A stretch of 64,000 nt of DNA. Source: Megaustenia siamemsis. Lineage: Eukaryota; Mollusca; Gastropoda; Stylommatophora; Ariophantidae. A program made the position numbers and the translations under genes. The stretch is taken from assembly GCA_032433765.1 (NCBI GenBank), contig JAVIAB010000008.1:42067279-42131278 (forward strand), written 5' to 3'. Below the pieces are notes generated by a model. It saw only the letters and a list, made by a program, of their open reading frames with translations. It had not been told where the DNA came from and did not search any database. Shown piece after piece: positions 1 to 12,006 of this stretch (within the stretch, counting starts at the first letter, position 1; each line of letters starts with the position of its first letter).

Positions 1-790
1 TTAATATTGTTCCACTTGTCTTTATTATTGTGCACTTAGGTGATGTATTTTCTTTGATGTTACCATTACCTCTGTCTTTTTGCTATTAAGGCTGAGTCCT
101 TTATTTTTGCGTATTTCACTGTAATGTCTAACATTTCTTGTAACTCATTTTCACTCTTAGCGATTAAGACTGTATCACCAGCATACCTTAGATTATTTAT
201 ATTATGACCTCCGATTGTTATTTCATGCATGCCCCTTATGGATCTTCAAATAATTTCACCTTACATATTAAACAAATTTGGTGACAGCACGCAACCTTGC
301 ATAACACCATGTTTTATTTGTTGAAAAAATTCCAATTTATTTCCAGTTCTTATGGCCGCTGTTTGTTGTCAGTACATGTTCTTTATTATTCTTGGATCTT
401 TGCTGTCTATGTTTATGCCTTCTAAAATTTTGATTATTTCTTGGTGCTTTACTTTGTCAAATGCTTTGGTAAACGCTTTGGTCTACGAAACAGGTATAAT
501 TCTGTTTTCACCGCTATGGCTCTTTCTACTAAAGATCGTATAATGTATTTGGCATTAATCGTTCCTTTACCTCTAACAAAACCACACTGTTCATCGCTAA
601 TTTCTGGATTGATTTCGTTTCGCACTCTTCGCATGATGATTCTTAATAATATCTTAGTCATGTGACTCATAATGCTTATTGTGCGATGATCGTCGCATTC
701 AATCGCACTAGATTTCTTTGGTAGGGCAATGGATATTGATTTGAGCAGGTCGTCTGTTATATATGCGCTGTTGTAGATATCATTCAATAT
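1..790 (-). pseudogene. RTE-like non-LTR retrotransposon, reverse transcriptase fragment (broken)
   Basis: Read on the minus strand from about 790 down to 1, this encodes the RT core of an APE-type LINE. It starts with a finger-region stretch (DDHRTISIMSHMTKILLRII, then GFVRGKGT), followed by motif A (AFDKV, near 460), motif B (GVMQGCVLSP, near 300) and motif C. Motif C, normally YADD, reads YAGD near 170, so a catalytic aspartate is lost. A frameshift before motif A and several stops break the frame. The relic continues past the window edge. The family matches the truncated tails at 12.0, 42.6 and 43.7 kb. RTE clade is my assignment from protein style; a CR1-like origin is less likely. Confidence 0.8.
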
Positions 791-1416
791 TTATGTAAAT
801 ATATAGAGCAAGTAAAACTTCAACACAAATCGAGAGCGGGCGGTGTGCGGAGTGTTAGTGCATCGCCAGCTCTATATTGAATAGCCGCCAACTGAGGGTG
901 ACCACCAAAAAGTTGTGACGTTTTCAGCATTGTGAGCAGGGGCGACTGTGGGTAAAATGGCGTCAGCCGCCCATGGCTATTCATTGCCATCTATGTTGAA
1001 GGTAGGGAAGGCTGAGAGGGCTTTCCCAAAAGCACACACAACTTGTTACGTCTTCAGGTTTTAGCTATAGAGGCCTGAAGTAATTTTGCCCACAACACAC
1101 ATTAGCTTGATGACGATCGGGCGTCACCTGTAGCACAGGACCTCCCTACCGGACTAGGTGGCTTGGTGTCTCCATTAACGTCGCTAGCTGTAGACATTAA
1201 ATTGCACTTTTGACATAATTTTACTATCCAATATAAGAAGGTAGTTTGCCATTCCTTTCCTTCTTGGCAGAGACTACTAGTCGGAGATCACAGCCATTGT
1301 CTCTACAACTGAGATCATCTGCCTGCCATCACGGAGTGGGGACCATAACCGACCATTACCTGTCGACTGGTCCCACACCACCCACTACCTGCTCCAATGG
1401 CTTCACGTTACACTGA
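791..1416. other. No gene recognised
   Basis: All frames are short and I recognise no domain. The composition is ordinary and there is no tandem repeat. It may be older repeat sequence. Confidence 0.5.
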
Positions 1417-1718
1417 TATGGGGGCTAATCAATTCAGAAGAAGAGGTATGTTTACAGCACTCGGAAAAATTGACAAATAACTGCCACTGAGTGACAGTGT
1501 TCCCTAGCGTTTGGCTTTTCGTGGCAAAGGCGTTGTGCCACTGAGTACGGGTTCGATCCTGCTTTGGTCCATATTTTTTTCTGCTGTTGATTATTTGTCA
1601 ATTTTTCCGAGTGCTGTAAACATACCTCTTCCTCTGAATTGATTCGCTGATTATCGCCTCGGAAGTTTCCCTCTATAATAATATTCATTTATTATTATTT
1701 GTCTCCTATGGGGGCTAA
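1417..1718. mobile_element. SINE/MITE-like insertion with 12-bp target duplication and 51-bp inverted repeat
   Basis: The 12-mer TATGGGGGCTAA occurs at 1417-1428 and again at 1707-1718, bracketing a ~278-bp insert. Inside, 1430-1480 and 1591-1641 are inverted copies of each other with one mismatch in 51. Between them is a 110-bp loop with a pol III B-box-like motif GGGTTCGATCC (1549-1559). The right end is ATT-rich (around 1677-1700), like a retroposon tail. Target duplication plus B-box suggests a tRNA-related retroposon; the inverted repeat is unusual for one and would suit a MITE. I cannot decide between these. Confidence 0.6.
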
Positions 1719-2300
1719 ACAGGAGCTCCACCGTTACCCAAGGGTGTCCCGAAGACTAGCGAAGGTAAAGAAAAGTCTAAAACGTCTCCTTTGGTAGGGG
1801 ATAACTCTACTTCGCTAACCCTATATAACCACTAATGAGATGAAATGTGTTAGACGAATGACAAGAAACAGCTGAGAAAGATAAAAAATAAAGAACTATG
1901 AAAAAAGTTACGAGTAATACCCGCCATAGATTACATAAAAAACCAGCACGTAAGGAAAGTAGAAGAAGAAGAGATGAACATCTTCAGACTGTGAACATGT
2001 AAAATTGATCGCATTGAGGGGGAAGGGGTAAATGCACGAGAAGAAATTCAGAGTCCCATATAGCACCAATTCGGCACCTGAGTTCTTAACACGTGCGCTT
2101 CTTTGTGTGCTTGAAATATGTTTTGGGAGAGGGAGAGATAAAGAGAGAGAGAGAGAGAGAGAGGAGTTGAATGTTTATGAGTTTGTTGCCAGAGTGTCGA
2201 TTCTTGTTCGCAATCAATAGATAATATATCAAGTATGTTTTATAACATTGTATCTCCTAGTGAAATGGTTTGTTTTAAGAAGTAGAAAGGGAGAACGAGA
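1719..2300. other. No gene recognised; purine-rich toward the right
   Basis: A-rich sequence with short open frames only and a short GA run near 2140-2162. No domain or repeat family was identified. Confidence 0.5.
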
Positions 2301-2304
2301 TGGA

Positions 2305-2311
2305 AGGAGAT

Positions 2312-2356
<45 letters not shown>

Positions 2357-3625
2357 GATATAGAATATGAGGTTGAGTGAGAGAGGAAATAGAATATGAG
2401 GTCGAGTGAGAGAGCAAAATAAATATGAGGCCGAGTGAGAGAGGAAATGAAATATGAGAGCGAGTGTGCGTGCGTGTGATATCTTTCAAATGAAAGAGAG
2501 AGAGAGAGAGAGAGGGAGAAATAATTCTGAAAAATAACCCAGCAATATTTAGAGTTGGAAACAAAGATGAAATGAGAGAGAGAAAGAGATAACAATGCTG
2601 AAAAAAGAGAAATAGTAACGTTAGTAACAAAGATGAAATGAGAGAGAGAGAAACAGATAACAATGCTGAAAAAAAGAGAAATAGTAAAGTTGGTAACAAA
2701 GATGAAATGAGAGAGAGAGAAACAGATAACAATGCTGAAAAAAAAGAGAAATAGTAAAGATGGTAACAAAGATGAAATGAGAGAGAGAGAAAGAGATAAC
2801 AAAGATGAAATGAGAGAGAGAAAGAGATAACAAAGATGAAATGAGAGAGAGAAAGAGATAACAACGATGAAATGAGAGAGAGAAAGAGATAAAAAAGATG
2901 AAATGAGAGAGAGAAAGAGATAAGAAAGATGAAATGAGAGAGAGAAAGAGATAACAAAGATGAAATGAGAGAGAGAGAAAGAGATAAGAAAGATGAAATG
3001 AGAGAGAGAAAGAGATAAGAACGATGAAATGAGAGAGAGAAAGAGATAAGAAAGATGAAATGAGAGAGAGAAAGAGATAACAAAGATGAGATGAGAGAGA
3101 GAAAGAGATAACAAAGATGAAATGAGAGAGAGAAAGAGATAACAAAGATGAGATGAGAGAGAGAAAGAGATAAGAAAGATGAAATGAGAGAGAGAAAGAG
3201 ATAAGAAAGATGAAATGAGAGAGAGAAAGAGATAACAAAGATGAAATGAGAGAGAGAAAGAGATAAGAAAGATGAAATGAGAGAGAGAAAGAGATAAGAA
3301 AGATGAAATGAGAGAGAGAAAGAGATAAGAAAGATGAAATGAGAGAGAGAAAGAGATAAGAAAGATGAAATGAGAGAGAGAAAGAGATAACAAAGATGAA
3401 ATGAGAGAGAGAAAGAGATAACAAAGATGAAATGAGAGAGAGAAAGAGATAACAAAGATGAAATGAGAGAGAGAAAGAGATAAGAAAGATGAAATGAGAG
3501 AGAGAAAGAGATAAGAAAGATGAAATGAGAGAGAGAAAGAGATAATAAGAAAGATGAAATGAGAGAGAGAAAGAGATAAGAAAGATGAAATGAGAGAGAG
3601 AAAGCGATAAGAAAGATGAAATGAG
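2305..3625. repeat. GAGA-rich tandem arrays, ~31-bp unit
   Basis: From about 2560 to 3625 the unit is GATGAAATGAGAGAGAGAAA followed by GAGATAAGAAA (31 bp), with small length changes. Upstream, 2370-2460 holds about three copies of a different unit built on GAGGTCGAGTGAGAGAGG, the same unit amplified at 6.13-6.36 kb. Long open frames of Ser/Leu/Phe on the minus strand are a by-product of a repeat without stop codons. Confidence 0.95.
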
Positions 3626-3922
3626 AATCATGGAAATTATAGGGCGAGGAGACGTTAGAGAGGGTTATCGACCCGTATCGACCACAGATGGTCCAGTCTG
3701 GGACTGATTGCTGCTTACACAGGCCGGGAAGTTGTTTTTCTATGAGACTCTTAGGGGAGGGGCGTGAGAGTGGGGGTGAGCATTAAAAAATAGTGCCAGA
3801 GAGAGTGAGAAAGACGGAGAGCAAAGGAGAAGGAGGGTGTGAGAATGAATGAGAGTGAGAGTTGGTGAGACAGTGTACGAGAAATATAAAAGGTTAGTGA
3901 GAGTGAACTGATACGATGCACT
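3626..3922. other. No gene recognised; purine-rich
   Basis: Purine-rich on the plus strand, without clear periodicity or protein similarity. Confidence 0.45.
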
Positions 3923-3992
3923 CACTGTAGATGGAGGATTGTGGAGGGACATGATCGCCTACGCCAACCGGCATGGTACATGATGATGATGA
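3923..3992 (+). pseudogene. 3' tip of an RTE-like retrotransposon
   Basis: The plus strand reads LWRDMIAYANRHGT followed by a stop and then an ATGATGATG tail. The same C-terminal residues and tail occur in the longer relics at 43.7 kb (LWRDMITYANRYGT) and 42.6 kb. This is a strongly 5'-truncated insertion of about 70 bp. Confidence 0.65.
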
Positions 3993-4114
3993 GTGAGGGT
4001 GAATAAGGCTTTAAGAGTGGCTGAGAGAGAAAGACGACGAGAATGAATGCGAAAAAAAAACACACAGACAGAAAGATAGACAGACAGAAAAACATTGAAA
4101 ACGAACTGGCTAAT

Positions 4115-4285
4115 AAACACCATTCTGCATAAGATATTAAAATACTATGGTCACGTCAAAAAGCACAGCAGGCTATAACGAATATAGTGGAAGGCATAGA
4201 TTATGGACGAGGCTTCAGGGGGCCGACCAAGAAGAAGGTTGTTTCAAGACATCAACGACGACATGAGGTAAGCTAGTAGCATGGT
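4115..4285 (+). pseudogene. Non-LTR retrotransposon C-terminal relic (KYYGHVKKHSRL type)
   Basis: The plus strand reads KYYGHVKKHSRL near 4137, followed by a degraded GGRPRRR basic stretch near 4220. The same pattern (KYYGHVLKRHNGLERT ... GRPRR) is seen at 48.7 kb. This GHV...GRP arrangement is the usual C-terminal end of RTE-like polyproteins downstream of the RT. Stops interrupt it. Confidence 0.6.
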
Positions 4286-5520
4286 CAGTACTCGGATACG
4301 CGCGATTCCCCTGAGTTTTGCTCTAATTCTGTGCATGGCTGACACAGTTCGCCTGGGACAGGCTGAATTTGGTTTGACGTATGAGTTCTCTTTCGTGTAG
4401 GGTGTACGCTGGCCAGGGCTACTGAGCCACCGTGGAGTATCCAGGTGGGGATGGTGGTTTCTGTCAGGTTGTTCTCCCATAGCCTTTTCGCCCAAAAGCA
4501 TCTGCTAGGCAGCAGTGGTTTACTTCCGGGTGGATGCTTTAAACACAATTATCAAGAGCCTGTACAACTATTAACCGATTTGCTGAAATTATCACGGGAG
4601 CCACCCGGTCCTACGGAGTTCGTGCTGTACGCTGAAATCTTCCAAGTGGTATCTAGGTAGAGGTTTTGACGATAAGTTAGAATATAGTGAAGACCTTCCT
4701 AAAACACAAACCCGACATGATGATAATGATGTTGGGAGGGGTCGGGACCAAAACGCCCTTATGAAATAAAGAAACAGACGAAAAGCATAAACCAAAGTAA
4801 GAAGGGACAAAAGTGCACTTAAGGTGCTCGCCCAGTCTGAATCTAAACAAAAAATAATTGTTGAAAGAATCTACTAAACAGAGGTTCTCTGCCAGTGGTA
4901 TGGCCTTTGTGAAATTCCCGTAGCTCAGGAAATTAAATTAGACACTGCGTGGACTGGGTCGTATTTCGTGCTCATTGACTATTTAGGGTGTTCTTGGTGC
5001 ACTATCAATGGTGTCGATAACGACAATACTAACAGTTTATGTGAGTAATTCCTGTGGTCATTTAGATATGAGTGGACGTGAAAACGTGCAATGGGAATAT
5101 CTTGGACATAGCAGTATATTTCTGGTTCAATGCCTGATAATGCACTCTGTGTATTTACATTTATGACTGTGTGATAATGCGATTAATAAATTAAATGAAA
5201 GAGATGTTTGAAATTGAACGAAGCAAGACGCCAGGAGCAACTAAAGCTGGACGCTGTCAGCGACTCATAACTGATGGCTTGAGCGAGGATCAGTGAACTA
5301 GAATCACCCAGATCCTGCTCCACCTCGTCGCGGTGCCCCTAGAAACAGACTAAGCAGTCTTGTCAAGCGAGTAGGAATAAAAAGGGAAGGCCATTCACTA
5401 CTCAAAAATGCTGCGTGAAGTCGGGTGAGTTGGACTGAAAGGAGCAAAGAAACGACATGACGACGCAGCTAAGCCCATTTAATGCCATTGTAAGGATGGG
5501 TGGAGATGAGTCAATTAATT
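4286..5520. other. Unrecognised sequence; contains a dispersed repeat at ~5250-5425
   Basis: No domain was found in 4286-5240. The stretch 5250-5425 shares a diverged match with 12815-12970 (both hold a GCTG...GTCAGCGA start, then ...GGTCAAGC-AGTA-GAATA and GGAAGG), and its first part also matches 47085-47160. It is a dispersed repeat of unknown class. Confidence 0.45.
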
Positions 5521-5629
5521 TCTTTAGTAGGCATCGTGACAACGTCAGAAAGAAAGAAAGAAATAAAGAAAATGACAGAGAGATTTATATAAAGATTGAA
5601 GTAATAAATAAGTGAAAGTAAGTCAGAGA

Positions 5630-5813
5630 GGCGTTTGAAAATGAAGGAGAGAGAGTTTGAAAATGAGAGAGAGAGAGAGTTTGAAAATGAGAGAGAGAGA
5701 GAGAGTTTGAAAATGAGAGAGAGAGAGTTTGAAAATGAGCGAGAGAGAGAGAGAGTTTGAAAATGAGAGAGAAAGAGAGTTTGAAAATGAGAGAGAGAGA
5801 GGGTTTGAAAATG

Positions 5814-5855
<42 letters not shown>

Positions 5856-5935
5856 AAAATGAGAGAGAGAGAGAGAGAGAGAGAGTTTGAAAATGAGAGA
5901 GAGAGAGAGTTTGAAAATGAGCGAGAGAGAGAGAG
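5630..5935. repeat. GA-rich minisatellite with GAGTTTGAAAATGA spacer
   Basis: GAGTTTGAAAATGA recurs about a dozen times between GA dinucleotide runs of varying length. Predicted peptides on both strands are low-complexity and not credible as proteins. Confidence 0.95.
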
Positions 5936-6129
5936 GTGAATGAAAAAAGGATATCAAAGATGTACGTGTAAAACAAAAATGAACAAAAAAGGTTAGGTAA
6001 TAGAAAAATAGAGAAGTGTATTTGAGAGGGAAAAAGGAGAAACGTTAAAGAGGAACAGTAGATGAAAGTGATGTGTAAGTGGAATATGGGCATAACAAGA
6101 CAGAGGACAAGGCAAAGAGAGTGAAACGA

Positions 6130-6355
6130 TCAGACTCGTTAGTGAGAGAGGAGAAAACATATTGGATCGAGTGAGAGAGGAAATAAATTATGAGGTCGAG
6201 TGAGAGAGGAAATAGAATATGAGGTCGAGTGAGAGAGGAAATAGAATATGAGGTCGAGTGAGAGAGGAAATAGAATATGAGGTCGAGTGAGAGAGGAAAT
6301 AGAATATGAGGTCGAGTGAGAGAGGAAATAGAATATGAGGCCGAGTGAGGTACAC
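6130..6355. repeat. 29-bp minisatellite
   Basis: About seven copies of a 29-bp unit beginning GAGGTCGAGTGAGAGAGG and ending AATAGAATAT. A few diverged copies of this unit also start the array at 2.37 kb, so the two arrays share a seed sequence. Confidence 0.95.
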
Positions 6356-6584
6356 CATCTAAAAGTGAGGCAGAGAGGTTGAGATAAAGAGTAGACAGAA
6401 AAAAATAGATGGCAGATAGAAGCAAACGTAAAGAAAACAACAGTCAAAACAAAATACGGAAGTGCACACAAAAGCTACTTTAAAAAACAGCGCGCGAAAC
6501 TGTGGTCGTTAACAGACTAGGGCGATATAAACTGGCGAACGGGCAAAAAAAAAACCTGGTCGTGTAAAGGGTAGAGTGGACAAT

Positions 6585-6803
6585 TAGGCTGGTACTTTCC
6601 ATGTCATAGGGGTAGGGTTCGATCCCAACCGACGGCTTCCGGGTTCACCCAGCCTTAAATGGGTACCGGATTTTTTTTATGGGAAAGTAAAGCGGCACGG
6701 GCGTAATACCGACCATACTACCCCAAAAATCTTGTTCTGAAGGTGTGTAAAATTTATGGTCACTAACACCATATTCCCTATACGCCACTTGGCGTGACGG
6801 GGG
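6585..6803 (+). mobile_element. tRNA-derived SINE, family 1
   Basis: A pol III B box (GGGTTCGATCCC, 6615-6626) is followed by a conserved core, CACCCAGCCTTAAATGGG then TACCGG, and the body AAAGCGGCACGGGCGTAATA. The 3' end is TACGCCACTTGGCGTGACGG. The same body occurs on the minus strand at 7992-8226 and 50982-51221. The tRNA-like head is degraded in this copy. Confidence 0.8.
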
Positions 6804-7556
6804 CTCTTTACTGTCCATGTCATGACTTGATAGACTAGACTAGATAGATCAGCGCTGTCCAACGTGGTTATATATTGAGGCACGATTGACTGATGCCCGT
6901 GGAGATGCCAAGTGCCAGCTTACTATTGCGATAATAATAATAATAATAATACTAATAATAACATTGGAAGTAATATTATGGTAATTACAATTTAGAGGTG
7001 AATCCTTAACTCGGCGCGTCTCTAATTAACGTTAATGTAGCGCTAAATAAAATTTAGCGACAGGAAAGTATGTCGCGGGCGACAGAAAAGTAAGTCGAGG
7101 GCGCCAGGAAAGTAAGACACAAACGCCAGGAAAATAAGACAGGCCGTCAGGAAAATATCCCGTCCATGGCACCCACGGGAAGTACGTACACCTACCCACC
7201 TTAGACGTAGCCACGCATTAAGTCCAGGCTGCACACAACCCACAAACGAGTGGACACCGGACAGTTTTTTTATTTTTATTTTTAAAATTTATTTGATCCT
7301 ATACGGACACGGGACTGATAGGTATCCTGCTTGACCTAGTGCATAATATAGAACTTTCCAGAAGTTAAAACATTTATATAAACATCGACCTCTCTTCCGC
7401 TACATTTTCACGATAATCTGACTAGTAGGGTGACGGCTGAATGGTGGCGGCAGTAATCCAAACTTCCATACTGAGAGCTGTAATCACAGTCAGTCTGAGC
7501 TAGCAACAGAATGCGAGACTCAATTAGTTAGTCCAGCCAAGATCTAGAATAGGTAA
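6804..7556. other. No gene; short tandem repeat at 7059-7165
   Basis: Holds a short AAT microsatellite (about 6930-6950) and about five copies of a ~22-bp unit with CAGGAAAGTAAG at 7059-7165. No coding signal was seen. Confidence 0.6.
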
Positions 7557-7567
7557 TTGAAGTATCT

Positions 7568-7690
7568 TCGTGTTTTCTTCCCAATTCACGTGTTTCATGT
7601 TTTCTTCCCAATTCACGTGTTTCATGTTTTCTTCCCAATTCACGTGTTTCATGTTTTCTTCCCAATTCAAGTATCTTCATGTTTTCTTAT
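7568..7690. repeat. 26-bp tandem repeat, four copies
   Basis: The unit TTCTTCCCAATTCACGTGTT plus TCATGT repeats about four times and is followed by a short CT run (7692-7712). Confidence 0.9.
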
Positions 7691-7991
7691 TTCTCTCTCT
7701 CTCTCTCTCTCTTTGTATTTCTATAAATCTGCACATATAGACAACATAGATAGTGTAAAAACATGCGGTCAATGATATTTTGAAGTCGTTGGTGACTACA
7801 TAATATTGTTAAAACTGTTATCTACCAATCCCATCGGGGTTTACTGACCTCAAATATGACAAGAACCAACACTACCACAACGCGAGCACATAGAAAAATC
7901 ACAAAACACGTATACACACTAGGAATAAGTTCATCACAACACTTACATTTAACATGCACATTACAGAAAGAAAAGAAAAAAGGAAAGAGTT

Positions 7992-8226
7992 CCGCCACGC
8001 CAAGTGGCGTATAGGGAATATGGTGTTAGTGGCTATAATTTTTATAGACCTCCGCACATTTTTGGGGTAATGTGGTCGGTATTACGCCCGTGCCGCTTTA
8101 CTTTCCCAGAAAAATATCCGGTACCCATTTAAGGCTGGGTGAACCCTAAAGCCGTCGATCAGGATCGAACCCGACCTCTTGTCCTTTGTAGTCCAGTTCA
8201 CTATCGACTGAGCTATCGCGGCCCCC
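7992..8226 (-). mobile_element. tRNA-derived SINE, family 1 (best tRNA head)
   Basis: On the minus strand the head starts at 8226. It shows a D-arm-like A box (TAGCTCAGTCGATAGTG), a B box (GGGTTCGATCC) and 5' GCCG against 3' CGGC able to close an acceptor-like stem. The core and body match the copy at 6.6 kb and end at CACTTGGCGTGGCGG. No poly(A) tail was seen. The spacing and the 160-bp non-tRNA body make it a SINE, not a working tRNA gene. Confidence 0.85.
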
Positions 8227-8878
8227 AAAAAGCACATGCACACACACACAAATATTCACGAATTTGAAGCAAGAATAAGAAAATCGTTGACGGCCAGAAA
8301 TGTCCACAATTCATCGGGTCGACATTGTTATTGTCTTTAAGTGACACACGTCACACGTCCATTTTTTTCTTCACCAATCACGGTTTTATAATCTTCAGAT
8401 TCAGGGAAATCTTTTGACAATCGTGAATGTCACTCAATGTAGTTCCCTCATCTCCACGTCGAATAGATGCAACAGGCATGCCCCGTCATCAAAGACACAG
8501 AAAATCAATTAATCAGCACGGCCCTATTGAGCGACCCACTTCTGGTCTGCACGAATTACTGATGTCGTGGAAGCACAGCAAGGGAAGTCAATAACGGGAA
8601 GAAGTAGTCTTAGTTTATAGTTTCCCTTCTAACACGCAGTTTTTGTCAAGAACATTTTTATATCCTAGTCATTATGGCGAAAAGTACACGAAGAAATAAG
8701 ACAAATAAGCTAGAAACTAAGAGTGCAGAATAAAAATAATAAAGGAATTGAAGGAGGAAGTGACAGAGAAAGCCAAATATGGGATGAAGAGCTCGAATGC
8801 CTTTCATTGTTGCTTTCTTGTTCATGAGGAATAGTGAGGAGATGTTTGTTTTCATCCACAGAGCCCAACCAATGGGGC
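8227..8878. other. No gene recognised
   Basis: AT-rich non-coding sequence. Frames that start here and run into the minisatellite at 8880 owe their length to the repeat. Confidence 0.5.
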
Positions 8879-8879
8879 G

Positions 8880-10298
8880 ATCAAATGCGTGGAAAAGAGA
8901 GGACATGGAAAGTTCTAATACATGGAACAGAGAGGACATGGAAAGATCTAATACATGGAACAGAGAGGACATGGAAAGATCTAATACATGGAACAAAGAG
9001 GACATGGAAAGATCTAATACTTGGAACAGAGAGGACATGGAAAGATCGAATACATGGAACAGAGAGGACATGGAAAGATCTAATACATGGAACAGAGAGG
9101 ACATGGAAAGATCTAATACATGGAACAGAGAGGACATGGAAAGATCTAATACTTGGAACAGAGAGGACATGGAAAGATCTAATACATGGAACAGAGAGGA
9201 CATGGAAAGATCTAATACATGGAACAGAGAGGACATGGAAAGATCTAATACATGGAACAGAGAGGACATGGAAAGATCTAATACATGGAACAGAGAGGAT
9301 ATGGAAAGATCTAATACATGGAACAGAGAGGACACGGAAAGATCTAATACATGGAACAGAGAGGATATGGAAAGATCTAATACATGGAACAGAGAGGACA
9401 TGGAAAGATCTAATACATGGAACAGAGAGGATATGGAAAGATCTAATACATGGAACAGAGAGGACATGGAAAGATCTAATACATGGAACAGAGAGGACAT
9501 GGAAAGATCTAATACATGGAACAGAGAGGATATGGAAAGATCTAATACATGGAACAGAGAGGGTATGGAAAGATCTAATACATGGAACAGAGAGGACATG
9601 GAAAGATCTAATACATGGAACAGAGAGGATATGGAAAGATCTAATACATGGAACAGAGAGGACATGGAAAGATCTAATACATGGAACAGAGAGGACATGG
9701 AAAGATCTAATACATGGAACAGAGAGGATATGGAAAGATCTAATACATGGAACAGAGAGGACATGGAAAGATCTAATACTTGGAACAGAGAGGACATGGA
9801 AAGATCTAATACATGGAACAGAGAGGACATGGAAAGATCTAATACATGGAACAGAGAGGACATGGAAAGATCTAATACATGGAACAGAGAGGATATGGAA
9901 AGATCTAATACATGGAACAGAGAGGGTATGGAAAGATCTAATACATGGAACAGAGAGGACATGGAAAGATCTAATACATGGAACAGAGAGGATATGGAAA
10001 GATCTAATACATGGAACAGAGAGGACATGGAAAGATCTAATACATGGAACAGAGAGGACATGGAAAGATCTAATACATGGAACAGAGAGGATATGGAAAG
10101 ATCTAATACATGGAACAGAGAGGGTATGGAAAGATCTAATACATGGAACAGAGAGGACATGGAAAGATCTAATACATGGAACAGAGAGGATATGGAAAGA
10201 TCTAATACATGGAAAAGAGAGGACATGGAAAGATCTAATACATGGAACAGAGAGGACATGGAAAGATCTAATACATGGAACAGAGAGGATATGGATAG
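8880..10298. repeat. 33-bp minisatellite, ~43 units, with higher-order structure
   Basis: Unit AACAGAGAGGACATGGAAAG plus ATCTAATACATGG (33 bp). As 33 is a multiple of three and the unit has no stop in several frames, four overlapping frames of about 500 codons stay open on both strands. In one plus frame the unit reads NREDMERSNTW. Unit types GACATG, GATATG and GGTATG follow a partial six-unit order in the right half (types I-V-T-I-T-T by the middle codon of another frame), which shows block duplication. I see no splice or promoter evidence for a gene. Confidence 0.95.
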
Positions 10299-12005
10299 AA
10301 CTGGGTAGATGTGGTGAAGACGAAGAGCAACAAGTTGGCTGAACGAATACAGACACACCTGATTGGAAACGTTTGAAGCAATGAACTAACATAGATGAAG
10401 ATTCTACTATATTTCTACGCATCTCTCTTTAAATCTACAAATCAGAGAGAATAAAAACGCGTAAATAAGCAACAACAACAACAACAACAACAAATAATAC
10501 GATATAGTCGGGTGTGCACAGTCAAAAGGGGCAAATATTATTGCCTATTGTAAATAACGCCAGCAGAATTACGAAAACGGAAAGGTTCTTTTGAGGGCAT
10601 AATGATGACAAGATCCATGAAAAGATTCGTGTGAGACGAAGCCAGTAGAAGACTAGAAAGCTTAAACATAACCTACTTTATAGACAGGCCTGAGCGTCGA
10701 AATGAAAACTTACACTAGCGTGATGTATTCAGCACTCGGAGAAGAAACAATAGTGGAAACTATTAAGGTTGTCCCTTTCTGTAGTCAAGCTTATCGAGAT
10801 CAGGCTATGACTACTACAGTCAAGCTTATCGAGATCAGGCTATGACTTACCCTACGTCAGGAAGAAACGGAATCAACTTGTTGAAGAAACGTACTCCACA
10901 ATGGGTTGTATGTAATGTTGATGTCATCATTTGTGATACAAACGATAACACCATGCGTGTCTTTATAAACATATAAATAAGGGACGCCCCGCCCCCCCCC
11001 CCCCCCAAAAAAAAAAAGAAGAAGAAGAAGAAAAGAATGATAGAGACAAGAAAATAGTAATATGGTAAAATAACTTTTCAAAATAAAAAAATGACATTGA
11101 AGGAAACCATGACTTCTTGAATAGTGAGTGGGAAAAAAATATTGGTTGCTAAAAATAAAGCAATCGTGCACGACGGTGAAACACAGGAGGTGAGGAGAGA
11201 GCTAGAGCGGAAAAGATTAAAAGAAAACATGAATTTTAACGGATATTCTTCCACGCCCCTTTCCAGTTGATGTGTGACGTCTGACACCAGCAGTGCTGAT
11301 ATTTGTCAGTGGGACATTGCTGCTCACCTATGCAGCGCAGTAATCTGTCCGCATGTAGTAACGAGTCATCAAATAATAATAATAATCTATTGTCATATAT
11401 AAAACAACAGGTTATTATTATTACACATACTCATTATGTATCATCAATACTTATTATATATACATACACACATACTCATTATGTATCATCAATACTTATT
11501 ATATACACACACACACACATTATCTTTGCAAGATTATCTCATTAATGGGGTCTGGCGTGAAAAAAGTGGTGGGGGGGGGGGGGGGTGGGAGAGTGCCATA
11601 TAGTATCGGAGAATAGAGGCCGCTTGTCTTCAGCAGTTACCACGAGATGATGTTTGGGTCTGAGATTTTATTTCATATCCGATAGAAATATCCTTAACCC
11701 GCGTTCTCATGGTTTGAAGAACAATGAGTTATTGATCTGCCTACCCCATCTCAAAAACACACTCTCTCTCTCCAGCGTCTCAAGTTCAGAAGACAAAAGG
11801 TGAAGGAGAAAGGAGACGAAGCCAGACACCACGAATACATCTTGTACATTCTGCGGTCAAATCTGTCTATCCAATACTGGCAGATTCAGCCACGAGAGAA
11901 GTTGTTAAAAAAAACAGCAGTCAGCTTAAGACAACTAATATTTTACCAAACTACCGACTTGTATTGATTGCTTGTCACCAACCGTCTATTATGACGCCAA
12001 AGGAA
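10299..12005. other. No gene; small duplications and simple repeats
   Basis: Contains a tandem 35-bp duplication (about 10782-10846, GTCAAGCTTATCGAGATCAG), a C-run followed by an A-run (10987-11018), a two-copy ~44-bp repeat (11420-11510) and a G-run (11571-11585). No protein domain is visible. Confidence 0.6.
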
Positions 12006-12006
12006 A

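Noticed and set aside
2229..3631. Ser/Leu/Phe-rich frames of 330-410 codons
   Set aside because: By-product of GA-rich tandem repeats without stops; three frames overlap in the same place.
7992..8226. Functional tRNA gene
   Set aside because: The tRNA-like head is followed by a shared 160-bp body also present at 6.6 and 51.0 kb, so it is a SINE.
8658..10422. Four ~500-codon frames that could be a repeat protein
   Set aside because: All arise from a 33-bp unit; equal openness on both strands and no domain outside the array speak against a gene.
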